DNA from: Pimelobacter simplex
GTDB taxonomy: Bacteria; Actinomycetota; Actinomycetes; Propionibacteriales; Nocardioidaceae
DNA length: 64,000 bases
Assembly: GCF_900114845.1 (NCBI RefSeq)
Contig: NZ_FOUK01000009.1
Location: forward strand, 1 to 64,000
Reading direction: 5' to 3'
Under the pieces are notes generated by a model. The model saw only the letters and a list, made by a program, of their open reading frames with translations, was not told the origin of the DNA and made no database searches. Below are positions 16,121-24,275 of this stretch, in pieces. Position numbers and translations under genes: made by a program. Position 1 is the first letter of the stretch; each line of letters opens with the position of its first letter.

Positions 16121-17643
16121 CAGCGGCTCCTCATGCTCAGCCGGGCCAGCAGCCAGGTGGACGGTACGGACAGCGCGATCAGCGCGAGGGCGTAGGGCGC
16201 GGCGGCGCCGTACGCGACGGACGAGGCGTCGGACCAGAACCGGGTCGCCAGGGTCTCGGTGCCGATCGGCGCGAGCAGCAGGGTCGCCGTCAGCTCGGTG
16301 GCGACCGCGAGCGCGACCAGCGCGGCGGCGGCGCTCAGCCCGGGCAGGACGAGCGGCAGGGTCACCCGGCGGGCCACGGCGGGGCCGCTGCAGCCCAGGC
16401 TGCGCGCGACCTCCTCGAGGTTCGGCGGCACCAGCTCGAAGGTCGACCGCACGCTCACGACGGCGCGCGGCAGGAACAGGATCAGGTAGCCGACCAGCAG
16501 CAGCCCCAGCGTCTGGTAGACCGCCGGCACCGCGCGGATCGAGACGGTGACGAGCGCCAGCGCGATGACGATGCCGGGCATGGCGCTGGCGGTGTAGACG
16601 CTGCGCTCGATCGCGGTGGTCACCAGGCCGCGGTGCCGGACCGCCAGCCACACCACCGGGACGGCGGCCGCGGTGGCGAGCAGCCCGCCCAGCAGCGCGA
16701 GCACGAACGTGCTCGACGCGGCGCCGGTCAGCTCACCCCAGTCGATGCCCGACGACGTGCCGCGCACCAGCCAGCGCACCAGGGCGCCGATCGGTACGCC
16801 GAGCGCCCACACGGCGAGCAGCGCGAGCCCGCCGATCACCACGGGACGGCGCCGACCGAGCCGGATCCGGGTGGGCTCGCGGCGCGCGCCCGAGCCGACC
16901 CGGGCACGCCGGCGTCGTCCGCGCAGGAGGAGCTCGATGCCCAGCAGCAGCAGGCAGAACGTGACGAGCACGAGCGCCAGGAGCGTGGCCTCGGGTCCGT
17001 TGAAGACGGTCGCGTACTGCTGCAGGATCGCCGTGGTCAGGGTCGGGTAGTTGAGCAGCTGCAGGGCGCCGTACTCGGCGAGCAGGTGCAGGCCAACGAG
17101 CAGTGCTCCGCCCAGCACCGCCGGGCTGATCGCCGGCAGCGTGACCCGCCAGAACACCTGCCACAGGCCCTTGCCGAGCGCCGTCGCGACCTCCTCGACC
17201 GCCGGGTCGAGACGGCGCAGCGCGGCGACCGTGGGCAGGTAGACCAGGGGGAAGTACGACAGCGACACCACCATCACCGCGCCCGGGAACGACTGCACCG
17301 CGTGGGTCGTCGAGACCCAGCCGTAGCCGTTGACGAACGCCGGCACCGCCAGTGGCGCGCACAGCAGCCCGTGCCACCAGCCGCGCGCCGGTACGTCGGT
17401 CCGCTCGACCACCCAGGCACCCGCCACCCCGACGGCGGTGCTCACCAGCACGCCGAGGACGAGCAGCCGGACGGTGTTCCAGAGCAGCTCGCCGATCCGC
17501 GGACGCCACAGGAAGTCCGTGGCCTCGCCCACGCCCAGCTCGGCCGTCGTCCAGAGGACGTAGCCGAGGGGGACGAGGGTGAGCGCCGCGATCGCCAGCC
17601 CGAGGACCAGCAGCGGCGGTGCGGAACGGCGAGTGGTGCTCAG
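16120..17643 (-). CDS. ABC transporter permease, ferric iron type (FbpB-like, fused)
   Basis: About 507 residues with two copies of the binding-protein-dependent permease domain, the fused FbpB arrangement. The two coupling loops are EEVATALGKGLWQVFWRVTLP (first half) and EEVARSLGCSGPAVARRVTLP (second half), joined by a basic linker (RGRRRRARVG). About twelve transmembrane segments. There is no ATG, GTG or TTG near the expected start. The frame has a CTG at 17643 whose TG is shared with the stop of the binding protein (CTGA), mirroring the ATGA overlaps elsewhere in the operon, so I take CTG as the start with reservation. Confidence 0.8.
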   Translation of the reverse strand: MSTTRRSAPPLLVLGLAIAALTLVPLGYVLWTTAELGVGEATDFLWRPRIGELLWNTVRLLVLGVLVSTAVGVAGAWVVERTDVPARGWWHGLLCAPLAVPAFVNGYGWVSTTHAVQSFPGAVMVVSLSYFPLVYLPTVAALRRLDPAVEEVATALGKGLWQVFWRVTLPAISPAVLGGALLVGLHLLAEYGALQLLNYPTLTTAILQQYATVFNGPEATLLALVLVTFCLLLLGIELLLRGRRRRARVGSGARREPTRIRLGRRRPVVIGGLALLAVWALGVPIGALVRWLVRGTSSGIDWGELTGAASSTFVLALLGGLLATAAAVPVVWLAVRHRGLVTTAIERSVYTASAMPGIVIALALVTVSIRAVPAVYQTLGLLLVGYLILFLPRAVVSVRSTFELVPPNLEEVARSLGCSGPAVARRVTLPLVLPGLSAAAALVALAVATELTATLLLAPIGTETLATRFWSDASSVAYGAAAPYALALIALSVPSTWLLARLSMRSR

Positions 17644-18656
17644 AGGAAGCCGACCTCGGTCATGAGGTCGACGACCTTCTTCGCGTCGAGGTCGGACACG
17701 TTGACGGCCGGCGGCTGCAGCTCGCTGAACGGCTTCTGCACGCCCTCGAGCTGGACGGCCGGGTTGAGCGGGTACTCCAGCGCGTAGCTGTCGGCGAGGA
17801 TCTGCTGGCCCTTCTCGTTCACGAGGAACTCGATGAACTTGCGGGCCTCGGTCTTCATGTCGCTCGACTTGAGGATGCCCGCGCCGGAGACGCTCACGAA
17901 GGCGCCGGGGTCGCCGTTGGAGAAGTAGTACTGCGAGCTGTGGTCGCTGACGTCTCCGCTCTCCTTGTGGTCGCGCTCCCAGTAGTAGTGGTAGACGATC
18001 CCGACCTCGATCTCGCCGGAGTTGACCGCCTCGAGCACGAGGTTGTTGCCGTCGTAGACCTTGCCGTTGGCCTTGATGCCCTCGAGCCAGGCCTTGGTGG
18101 CGGCCTCGCCCTCGAGGTCGAGCACGGCGGCGACGATGGCCTGGAAGTCCGCACCGGTGGGGGAGAAGGCGATCTTGCCCTTCCACTCCGGCTTCGCGAG
18201 GTCGAGCAGGGACGCCGGCATGGCGGCCTCGTCGGTCTGGTCGGTGTTGTAGACCAGCACGGTGGAGCGGGCCACGAAGCCGGTCCACAGGCCGCTGCGG
18301 GGGCGGTACTGCTCGGGGATCGGCGCGACGAGGTCGGCCGGGAGCTTGTCGAGGAGGCCGGCGGCCTCGACCTGGGACATGCCGGGGGAGTTCTCGGTCA
18401 GGAAGATGTCGGCCGGCGAGGCCTTGCCCTCCTGGACGATCTGGTTGGAGAGCTCGAGGTCCTTGCCGTTGCGGAGCTCGACCTCGATGCCGGTCTCCTT
18501 CGTGAACTCCGGCGCGAGCGCCTTGAGCAGCGGCTCGTGCTGGGCGTTGTAGATCACCAGCGTCGGCTCGTCGTCACCCCCGCAGGCCGTGAGGAGCGGC
18601 AGGACCAGGGTGGCGGCGGCGACGCCGAGGCCGGCGCGGAGGAGGCGGTTCTTCAT
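17640..18656 (-). CDS. Iron-type ABC transporter substrate-binding lipoprotein
   Basis: 338 residues. Signal peptide and lipobox LLTACGG near residue 25. The mature part, starting TLVIYNAQHEPLL, belongs to the FbpA/FutA-like class of periplasmic-type binding proteins. GIVYHYYWERD, with its tyrosine cluster, matches the tyrosines that hold ferric iron in this class, and DIFLTENSPGMSQVEAAGLL is the usual hinge-side motif. As a lipoprotein it would hold the metal at the outer face of the membrane. The ATG at 18656 overlaps the stop of the adenylation/acyltransferase gene (ATGA), tying iron uptake to that enzyme. The ligand could also be another cation or chelate. Confidence 0.85.
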   Translation of the reverse strand: MKNRLLRAGLGVAAATLVLPLLTACGGDDEPTLVIYNAQHEPLLKALAPEFTKETGIEVELRNGKDLELSNQIVQEGKASPADIFLTENSPGMSQVEAAGLLDKLPADLVAPIPEQYRPRSGLWTGFVARSTVLVYNTDQTDEAAMPASLLDLAKPEWKGKIAFSPTGADFQAIVAAVLDLEGEAATKAWLEGIKANGKVYDGNNLVLEAVNSGEIEVGIVYHYYWERDHKESGDVSDHSSQYYFSNGDPGAFVSVSGAGILKSSDMKTEARKFIEFLVNEKGQQILADSYALEYPLNPAVQLEGVQKPFSELQPPAVNVSDLDAKKVVDLMTEVGFL

Positions 18657-21199
18657 CGGGCTTCCTGTCGGTGGTGGTGGTCGCGAGCGTAGTGAGCGCG
18701 GGGTGCGGGACGACGGCGGGCCCAGGCCGGGGCCCGCTCGGCGAGCCGCCAGACGAGGACGCCGAGCGCGAGCGAGGCGAGCAGTCCGCCGAGCGGCCAG
18801 CGGTTCTCGAGGTGGGGGTAGACCTGCCAGTGGGTCAGGTAGATGAAGAGCGAGGCGCTGGCGAGCGTGCCGGTGAGCCCCACGAGCGGCCGTGGCCACG
18901 GCACGGCGGGTGCCCAGACGAGCACGGTCACGCCGGTGATCACGACCAGGTCGCGCCGGGTGTCGCCGGTGAACCCCCAGGCGCCGGCGACGAGGAGAGC
19001 GGTGACGAGCACCCGCTGCGCGGGGGTGCGGGCGACCGCGGCGGCCCAGCCGCCGGCGAAGAGCCACGCCACGAAGACGGAGGAGTGGATCACGTCGCCG
19101 TCGTACGACGTCGCGGTGGCCCAGAAGCGCGGGACCAGTGCGGCCGCGGTCAGCCCCACGGCGAGCGGGAAGCGGTGCCGGCGCTCCAGCGCCATCACCC
19201 AGGGGATCGCGGTGAGCAGGCCGGCGCCGAGCGTGACGAGGAGGACCACCTCGACGAACCAGTAGTACCAGTCGGGCTCGGACCAGGTCCGGGCGCCGAG
19301 GACGTCGTTGAGCAGCAGCACGCTGCGCCAGCCGGGCGCGCCGGTGACGAGGGCGACCGCGCCGATCCAGAGCACCGACGGGACGGCGATCCGGGCCGCC
19401 GAGCGGGCCACCCGGGTGAGCCGGTCGCGGGGACCCTCGTCGGCCAGGTGGAAGCGGGCGAAGTTGGCGCCGGCGACGGCGAGCAGCACGTGCGCGCCGC
19501 CGACGAGGACCCAGAGGTTGGTGTGCGAGCCGACGATGAGCACGATCGCGATGGCGCGCAGCACGATGGTGGTGTCGACCCGGGCCCAGCGCGAGGGGCG
19601 GGTGGCGACGAGTCCGGCGAGGTCGGCGACGGTCCAGCGCTGCCAGTCGTCGGGCAGCCGGCCGATCCGGCTCTCGAGGCGCAGCGACAGCTCGACGTAC
19701 GAGAGCGAGTCGCCGCCGAGGCCGACGAACGAGTCGGTGGGATCGACCGCGGGCCGCCCGAGCACGCGTGCGTAGAGCCGGGCGAGGGAGTCCTCGGGCG
19801 AGGCGGCCTCGGCGACCGGGGCCGCCGTGAGCCGGCCGACCGCCTGCTGGTCGAGCTTGCCGTTGGCCAGGCGGGGCAGGACGTCGACCGCGACGACCCG
19901 GACGGCGTGGCCCGGCAGCCCGGTGCCGGACGCCGCGGCGGCCGCGACCTCGGCCAGCGTCGCGGGGTCGGGCCGACCGGGTACCGCCACCACGAGCTGC
20001 TGGCCGTCGGCGGACTCGGCGCACCCGGTGTCGTGCCCGCCGAGGCCGAGGAGGGTCTGCACCCGGTCGAGGTCGATCCGCTGCCCGAAGAGCTTGGCGA
20101 AGCGCGAGCGGCGGCCGACGATCTCGACCAGTCCCTCGGGGGTGATCCGGGCCAGGTCGCCCGTGCGCAGCTCGTCGACCTCGGCACCGCGGGCCAGGTC
20201 GGCGGGCGACTCGGCATAGCCCTGCATGACGTTGGGGCCGCGGTAGACGAGCTCGCCGACGCCCGGGCCGGCGCCGGCGACGGGGTCGACCCGCAGCTCG
20301 CCCCCGGGGACGGCGACCCCGACGGCGCCCGGGTGCCGGGCGGCGAGCTCGGGCGGCAGGTAGGCCATCCGGGCGGTCGCCTCGGTCTGGCCGTACATGA
20401 CGACCAGGTCCCAGCCCTCGCGCGCGCCCTGCTCGGCGAGGGCCCGGACCCGCTCGGGTGCGAGCCGGCCGCCGGCCTGGGTGACCTGGCGCAGCGTCGG
20501 GAGCTCGGGCCAGCCGGCGCTGCCGAGCAGGTCGAACGTGTAGGGGACGCCGGCGAACGACGTGACGCCCTCGGCGCGGGCGCGCTCCCACAGGCCGGCG
20601 TCGGTGACCGAGCGGTCGTCGAGGACGAGCGAGGCGCCGGCGACCAGGTGGCTGTGCAGCACCGAGAGGCCGTAGCAGTAGTCGAGCGGCAGCGTGGTCA
20701 GCGCGACGTCGTCGGCGACCAGCCCGAGGTACGACGCGATGGCGGTCGCGTTGGCGTCGAGGTTGGCCGCCGAGAGCCGGACCAGCTTGGGCGACCCGGT
20801 CGATCCCGAGGTGCTCAGCAGCAGCCGCAGGTCGGGGTGCAGCGCCGGGGCCGGGACGCCGGTCGGGCGCCAGGTCTCGTCGCGCTCGACCGAGACGCCG
20901 TAGGCGCGGGCGAGGCCGTCGTCGTGGGTGAGCAGCGTCGCGTGCCCGCCGGAGAGCGCGGCCAGCCAGGTGACGACGAGCTCGGCCGTGGCCGCGGGCC
21001 GCAGCCGGACCAGCTGGCGCACGCCCGGCGCCACCGCTCCCAGGGCCGCGCGCTCGGCCGCCACCCGCCGGTCGAGGTCGGCGTAGGTGAGGGTCCCTGT
21101 CGGCGTCCGGAGGGCGGGGCGCTCGCCGTGGCGCGCGAGGTCGTCGGCGATCCCTGCCGCGACCGGGGCGCTGCGCGCGCTCGTCGTACCGTCCCCCAC
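18653..21199 (-). CDS. Adenylation - carrier - membrane acyltransferase fusion protein
   Basis: 848 residues with three parts. Residues 1-450 are an AMP-binding adenylation domain: LLSTSGSTGSPK (A3), MYGQTEA (A5), LRTGDLA (A7) and RLANGKL with catalytic K448 (A10). Residues 465-540 are a peptidyl carrier domain with phosphopantetheine serine S498 in GLGGDSLSY. From about 548 to 830 comes a multi-pass acyltransferase-3-like membrane domain starting RAIAIVLIVGSHTNLW. One chain could therefore activate an acid or amino acid, hold it as a thioester and transfer it at the membrane, a Dlt-like logic. The GTG at 21199 has no clear ribosome site. The stop overlaps the iron-binding lipoprotein gene, which suggests a role in siderophore-like chemistry or surface modification under iron control. 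Confidence 0.75.
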   Translation of the reverse strand: MGDGTTSARSAPVAAGIADDLARHGERPALRTPTGTLTYADLDRRVAAERAALGAVAPGVRQLVRLRPAATAELVVTWLAALSGGHATLLTHDDGLARAYGVSVERDETWRPTGVPAPALHPDLRLLLSTSGSTGSPKLVRLSAANLDANATAIASYLGLVADDVALTTLPLDYCYGLSVLHSHLVAGASLVLDDRSVTDAGLWERARAEGVTSFAGVPYTFDLLGSAGWPELPTLRQVTQAGGRLAPERVRALAEQGAREGWDLVVMYGQTEATARMAYLPPELAARHPGAVGVAVPGGELRVDPVAGAGPGVGELVYRGPNVMQGYAESPADLARGAEVDELRTGDLARITPEGLVEIVGRRSRFAKLFGQRIDLDRVQTLLGLGGHDTGCAESADGQQLVVAVPGRPDPATLAEVAAAAASGTGLPGHAVRVVAVDVLPRLANGKLDQQAVGRLTAAPVAEAASPEDSLARLYARVLGRPAVDPTDSFVGLGGDSLSYVELSLRLESRIGRLPDDWQRWTVADLAGLVATRPSRWARVDTTIVLRAIAIVLIVGSHTNLWVLVGGAHVLLAVAGANFARFHLADEGPRDRLTRVARSAARIAVPSVLWIGAVALVTGAPGWRSVLLLNDVLGARTWSEPDWYYWFVEVVLLVTLGAGLLTAIPWVMALERRHRFPLAVGLTAAALVPRFWATATSYDGDVIHSSVFVAWLFAGGWAAAVARTPAQRVLVTALLVAGAWGFTGDTRRDLVVITGVTVLVWAPAVPWPRPLVGLTGTLASASLFIYLTHWQVYPHLENRWPLGGLLASLALGVLVWRLAERAPAWARRRPAPRAHYARDHHHRQEAR

Positions 21200-21210
21200 A
21201 CGGCGAAGAC

Positions 21211-21229
21211 TAAAGCAAGGCTGTCCTTA
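21211..21229 (-). promoter_or_regulatory. Possible iron box (DtxR/IdeR-type operator)
   Basis: TAAAGCAAGGCTGTCCTTA matches the actinobacterial iron-box consensus TTAGGTTAGSCTAACCTAA at 12 of 19 positions by eye, including the central AGGCT. It lies in the 27-base gap just before the adenylation/acyltransferase gene, touching the stop of the reductase gene at 21227. It fits iron-repressed control of the transporter operon. The match is partial. Confidence 0.4.
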
Positions 21230-21706
21230 TGCTTCTTTTGATTGAGGGGTGAGCAGGAAGACCGGGATCACCCGGTCGGTCCACTCGGTGTACTTGGCGT
21301 AGTTGGGCCAGATCGTCAGCATGTGCGCCCAGACCTTGTCCTTCTCGTCGCCGGTGACCTCGCGCCAGGTGCAGGTGTGCCGGCGCCGGTTGTAGTCCAC
21401 CTCGACCGTCTCGGCCGCGCGCAGGTTGGCCGACCAGAGCGGCGGCTTGGGCGCACCGAACGACGACCCGGCGATCAGCCAGCCGCCCTGCCACGGGACG
21501 CAGAGCAGCGGCGTCGAGCGGGGGATACCGCTCTTGCGGCCCTTGACGGTGAGCAGCAGGCTCGGCAGCCCGGCCAGGCCGACCAGGCTCACCCGCCGTC
21601 CGGTCAGGCGCTGGAGGTGCTGGTCGGTCCAGGTGATCTGGGGGAGCAGCTTCGGCATCCACGGCTGGGAGCCCAGCTTGATGGCGATCGGGGTGAACAG
21701 GCCCAT
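21227..21706 (-). CDS. Deazaflavin (F420)-dependent nitroreductase family protein
   Basis: 159 residues. The family pattern is visible in RRVSLVGLAGLPSLLLTVKGRKSG, then RSTPLLCVPWQGGWLIAGSSFGAPKPPLWSANLRA, and near the end AHMLTIWPNYAKYTEWTDR. This is the split beta-barrel fold of Ddn-like/DUF385 proteins, which use reduced coenzyme F420 to reduce quinones or nitro compounds. A hydrophobic N-terminal helix may lie at the membrane. It precedes the adenylation/acyltransferase gene by 27 bases on the same strand and could be co-transcribed, unless the iron box starts a separate transcript. The substrate is unknown. Confidence 0.8.
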   Translation of the reverse strand: MGLFTPIAIKLGSQPWMPKLLPQITWTDQHLQRLTGRRVSLVGLAGLPSLLLTVKGRKSGIPRSTPLLCVPWQGGWLIAGSSFGAPKPPLWSANLRAAETVEVDYNRRRHTCTWREVTGDEKDKVWAHMLTIWPNYAKYTEWTDRVIPVFLLTPQSKEA

Positions 21707-21750
21707 GCGCGCACCCTAGAACGTGTTCTCGGAGATGGCCGCAAATGCGA

Positions 21751-21780
21751 CGAGGCGCCCTCCGTGCGGAGGGCGCCTCG
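21751..21780 (-). terminator. Stem-loop terminator
   Basis: CGAGGCGCCCTCC and GGAGGGCGCCTCG form a perfect 13-bp stem with loop GTGC between the RDD gene and the F420-type reductase gene. It should end the RDD transcript. No T tract. Confidence 0.7.
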
Positions 21781-21813
21781 TGCGGTGCTGCGCGGCGTGG
21801 GGTGCGGTGCGGG

Positions 21814-22434
21814 TCAGCCGACCTGCAGGACGCGGGTGCCGCCGGCGAACTTGTCGTGCCAGCCCTGGTGGTTGGGCACGTCCTTGTTGAGCGTGACCGC
21901 GATGTAGATGACCGCGGCGAGCGGCACGGCCCAGCCCAGGAAGAACCAGCCGATGAACGGGATGATGCTGAGGATCCCGAGCGCCGAGTAGGCGTTGCGC
22001 TTGAGCGCCTGCTCCATGGTCGGCTTGCTGACGCCGTCGGGACCGTAGGTCCGCAGCTTCATCACCATCTTGCCGACCGTCTGGCCGGAGTTGGACTCCA
22101 TGAACGCGAAGTACCCGAGGTAGATCGCGGCCTGCAGGATCGCGGTGACCGTCCAGAACAGGAAGAGCTCGCCGAACGAGTGGACGAAGCCGGTCAGGAA
22201 GATGCCGCTGAAGACGCCGTAGATGATGGCGTAGACGACACCCAGCAGCACGTGGTCGATCAGCCGCGCGAGGAAGCGGTTGAGCAGCTCACCGGGACGC
22301 GGGACGCCCGCCGGAGCACCGCCGTACCCACCCGGACCCGGCTGCGGCGGGGGACCGCCGTAGCCGCCCGGCGGGGGCGGAGGCGGGGCGCCCGGACCTC
22401 CCGGGGGCGGCGGGGGCGGCTCGTTGTACGACAT
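21814..22434 (-). CDS. RDD family membrane protein with Pro/Gly-rich N terminus
   Basis: 206 residues. The first 60 are a low-complexity Pro/Gly segment (PPPPPPGGPGAPPPPPPGG). An RDD domain follows: LLNRFLARLIDHVLLGVVYA with the Arg...Asp pair, then GQTVGKMVMKLRTY and WFFLGWAVPLAAVIYIA. About three to four transmembrane segments. RDD proteins are poorly understood; some members have been linked to ion transport. The ATG at 22434 has GAGGAG upstream. The gene stands alone between a terminator and a divergent mannosyltransferase gene. Confidence 0.8.
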   Translation of the reverse strand: MSYNEPPPPPPGGPGAPPPPPPGGYGGPPPQPGPGGYGGAPAGVPRPGELLNRFLARLIDHVLLGVVYAIIYGVFSGIFLTGFVHSFGELFLFWTVTAILQAAIYLGYFAFMESNSGQTVGKMVMKLRTYGPDGVSKPTMEQALKRNAYSALGILSIIPFIGWFFLGWAVPLAAVIYIAVTLNKDVPNHQGWHDKFAGGTRVLQVG

Positions 22435-22585
22435 GCTGTTCTCCTCGAGGTCGTCGGTGCTCACACGCACCGGGGGGATGCCTGCACAGTAGTGCTGAAA
22501 GGCGCCTCCGAGCGGGCGTTATGGCGTTCTTGCCCCGTTGCCCGGCAGTTCAACCGGGTGACCTTCCGGGGTCGTCCCGGCTGCC

Positions 22586-22591
22586 TACGGT
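22586..22591 (+). promoter_or_regulatory. -10 element of a probable leaderless promoter
   Basis: TACGGT, then seven bases, then the GTG start of the mannosyltransferase gene at 22599. The spacing puts transcription start at or next to the start codon. Confidence 0.4.
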
Positions 22592-22598
22592 GCGACCC

Positions 22599-24110
22599 GT
22601 GATCGCTCGCGGAACGCTCGGCAGCGTGCTCGTCCTGCTCGGGGGCCTGGTGACCGCGACGCTGCCCGTGTCGACGCCCGTGCTGCGATTCGTGCCCCTA
22701 GAGACGGTTCGGGGCCTGGAGCTGGGCCGGATGACCGGTCTGGTGGTGGTCCTGGCCGGGTTGGGGCTGCTCGCCAACGCCTGGCTGCGGCTGTGCCGGA
22801 CCGTGGCGGTGGGCGACCGCGAGACCCGTGAGCCGCGCGAGGGCGTGGCCCTGGTCCGGTTCGCCGCAGTGGTCTGGACCGCTCCTCTCGTGCTGGCGCC
22901 ACCGCTGTTCTCGCGCGACGGCTGGTCGTACGCGGCTCAGGGGATGCTCGCCGACGTCGGGCTCTCGCCGTACCGCTGGGGACCGGGGGCCCTCGCGCCC
23001 GAGACGTTCATCCCGCTGCCGGGCTGGCTGACCGGGCCGCCGATCGTGCAGGCCGTCGACCCGCTGTGGTGGGACACGGCGACGCCGTACGGGCCGGTGC
23101 CGGTGTTCCTGGGCGGGCTGGCCGCCAACCTGACCGGCAACCCGTGGGTGCTGGTGGTCGCGCACCGTTGCTTCGCCCTCGTCGGCCTCGTGCTGCTGGC
23201 CTGGGCGGTGCCCCGGCTCGCCCGCTGGGGTGGGGTGAACCCGGCCGTGGCGTCGGCGCTGGTGATCGTGTCGCCGCTGATGATGGCCAACGGCGTCGCG
23301 GGGCTGCACAACGACCTGCTGATGGTGGGCCTGATGGCCGCGGCGCTGGTCGTGGCCGTCGAGCGCGGCTGGGTGTGGGGCGCCGTGCTCGCCGGTCTCG
23401 CTGCCGGCGTGAAGGTCCCCGGGGGCCTGGTCTGCGTGGGCATCGTGCTGGTCTCGCTGCCGGTCGGGGCCGCCGTCGTGCCGCGGCTGCGCCGGCTCGC
23501 CGAGGTCGGCGCGGTCGCGGTGAGCACGCTGCTGGGGCTCGGCGTCGTCACCGGTCTCGGCAACGGCTGGCTGCATGCGCTGACCGTGCCCGGCGAGGTG
23601 AACACCCCCTTGTCCGCGACCACGCTGGTCGGCGGTGTGCTCGACTGGTTCGCGCTCCACCTGGGCCTCGGCACCGGGCCGGCGTTCTTCCGGGACGTCG
23701 TGCGGGCGCTGGGCCTGCTCGCCGCCGTGGGGACGGGCGCCTGGGTCGCGCTCCGCTGGGACACCGGCTCCCGTCGTACGGCGATCGCGGCGGTGGCGGC
23801 GGCCGGCGGCGCGTTCGTCGTCCTCTCGCCGGTCGTGCACCTCTGGTACTTCCTGCTGCTGCCGCCGTTCCTCGCGGCCCAGCGGCTGCCGCGCTACGGC
23901 ACCGGCGCGTTCGTCGCGGTGTCGGTGCTGCTCGGCCTCGTCGCGCCGCTCGACTCGTCCCTGCACGGCGCCTACTACGCGATCGTGATCGGCTGCATGA
24001 CCGTCGCCCTACTGCTGCCGGTGCTGCTGTTGACGCGCACCGCGCGCGAGCGGGTGGCGCGGATCGTCGCGCCGCTGGCGCCGGAGGTCGAGGCGCCAGC
24101 GCGCATGTAA
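22599..24110 (+). CDS. mptB: MptB-like alpha-1,6-mannosyltransferase (GT-C fold)
   Basis: 503 residues, almost entirely hydrophobic with about 12 membrane segments. The extracellular loop after the second or third segment has FSRDGWSYAAQGMLADVGLSPY, the GT-C catalytic-loop pattern with an Asp (FSRDGWSY) found in MptA/MptB enzymes. WWDTATPYGPVPV and the later GVAGLHNDLLMVGLM are also typical. These enzymes use polyprenyl-phosphate mannose to extend the alpha-1,6 mannan core of lipomannan. I prefer the GTG at 22599 over an ATG at 22521 because a -10 element sits seven bases before it and the upstream residues are not membrane-like. Its last two codons (ATG TAA) lie inside the left inverted repeat. 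Confidence 0.75.
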   Translation: MIARGTLGSVLVLLGGLVTATLPVSTPVLRFVPLETVRGLELGRMTGLVVVLAGLGLLANAWLRLCRTVAVGDRETREPREGVALVRFAAVVWTAPLVLAPPLFSRDGWSYAAQGMLADVGLSPYRWGPGALAPETFIPLPGWLTGPPIVQAVDPLWWDTATPYGPVPVFLGGLAANLTGNPWVLVVAHRCFALVGLVLLAWAVPRLARWGGVNPAVASALVIVSPLMMANGVAGLHNDLLMVGLMAAALVVAVERGWVWGAVLAGLAAGVKVPGGLVCVGIVLVSLPVGAAVVPRLRRLAEVGAVAVSTLLGLGVVTGLGNGWLHALTVPGEVNTPLSATTLVGGVLDWFALHLGLGTGPAFFRDVVRALGLLAAVGTGAWVALRWDTGSRRTAIAAVAAAGGAFVVLSPVVHLWYFLLLPPFLAAQRLPRYGTGAFVAVSVLLGLVAPLDSSLHGAYYAIVIGCMTVALLLPVLLLTRTARERVARIVAPLAPEVEAPARM

Positions 24111-24144
24111 CTACGTGTTACATCGCGAATTCGGGTGCAACAGC
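24104..24144 (+). repeat. Left 41-bp inverted repeat around the AbiEi-like gene
   Basis: Matches the reverse complement of 25357-25397 at 35 of 41 positions, with the outer 18 bases identical (CATGTAACTACGTGTTAC). The outer part is itself palindromic (GTAAC-N5-GTTAC). It includes the stop codon of the mannosyltransferase gene. Confidence 0.85.
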
Positions 24145-24258
24145 GCCCGGGTAGCGGCCGCAGCGCCCAGGTAGATGGGCTCCCGGCCGAGCGGCCCACG
24201 AGCGCCGACGCGCGGCTGTCCACAGGCGAGAAACTGAGGGTGGCGTACGACGGACCCC

Positions 24259-24275
24259 GCGGGCAGCCTGCCCGC
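24259..24275 (+). promoter_or_regulatory. Palindrome directly before the AbiEi-like start
   Basis: GCGGGCAG C CTGCCCGC, a perfect eight-base dyad around one base, immediately before the ATG at 24276 and after a -10-like TACGAC at 24246. It suits autorepression by the winged-helix protein encoded downstream, or a small hairpin limiting translation. Confidence 0.4.
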
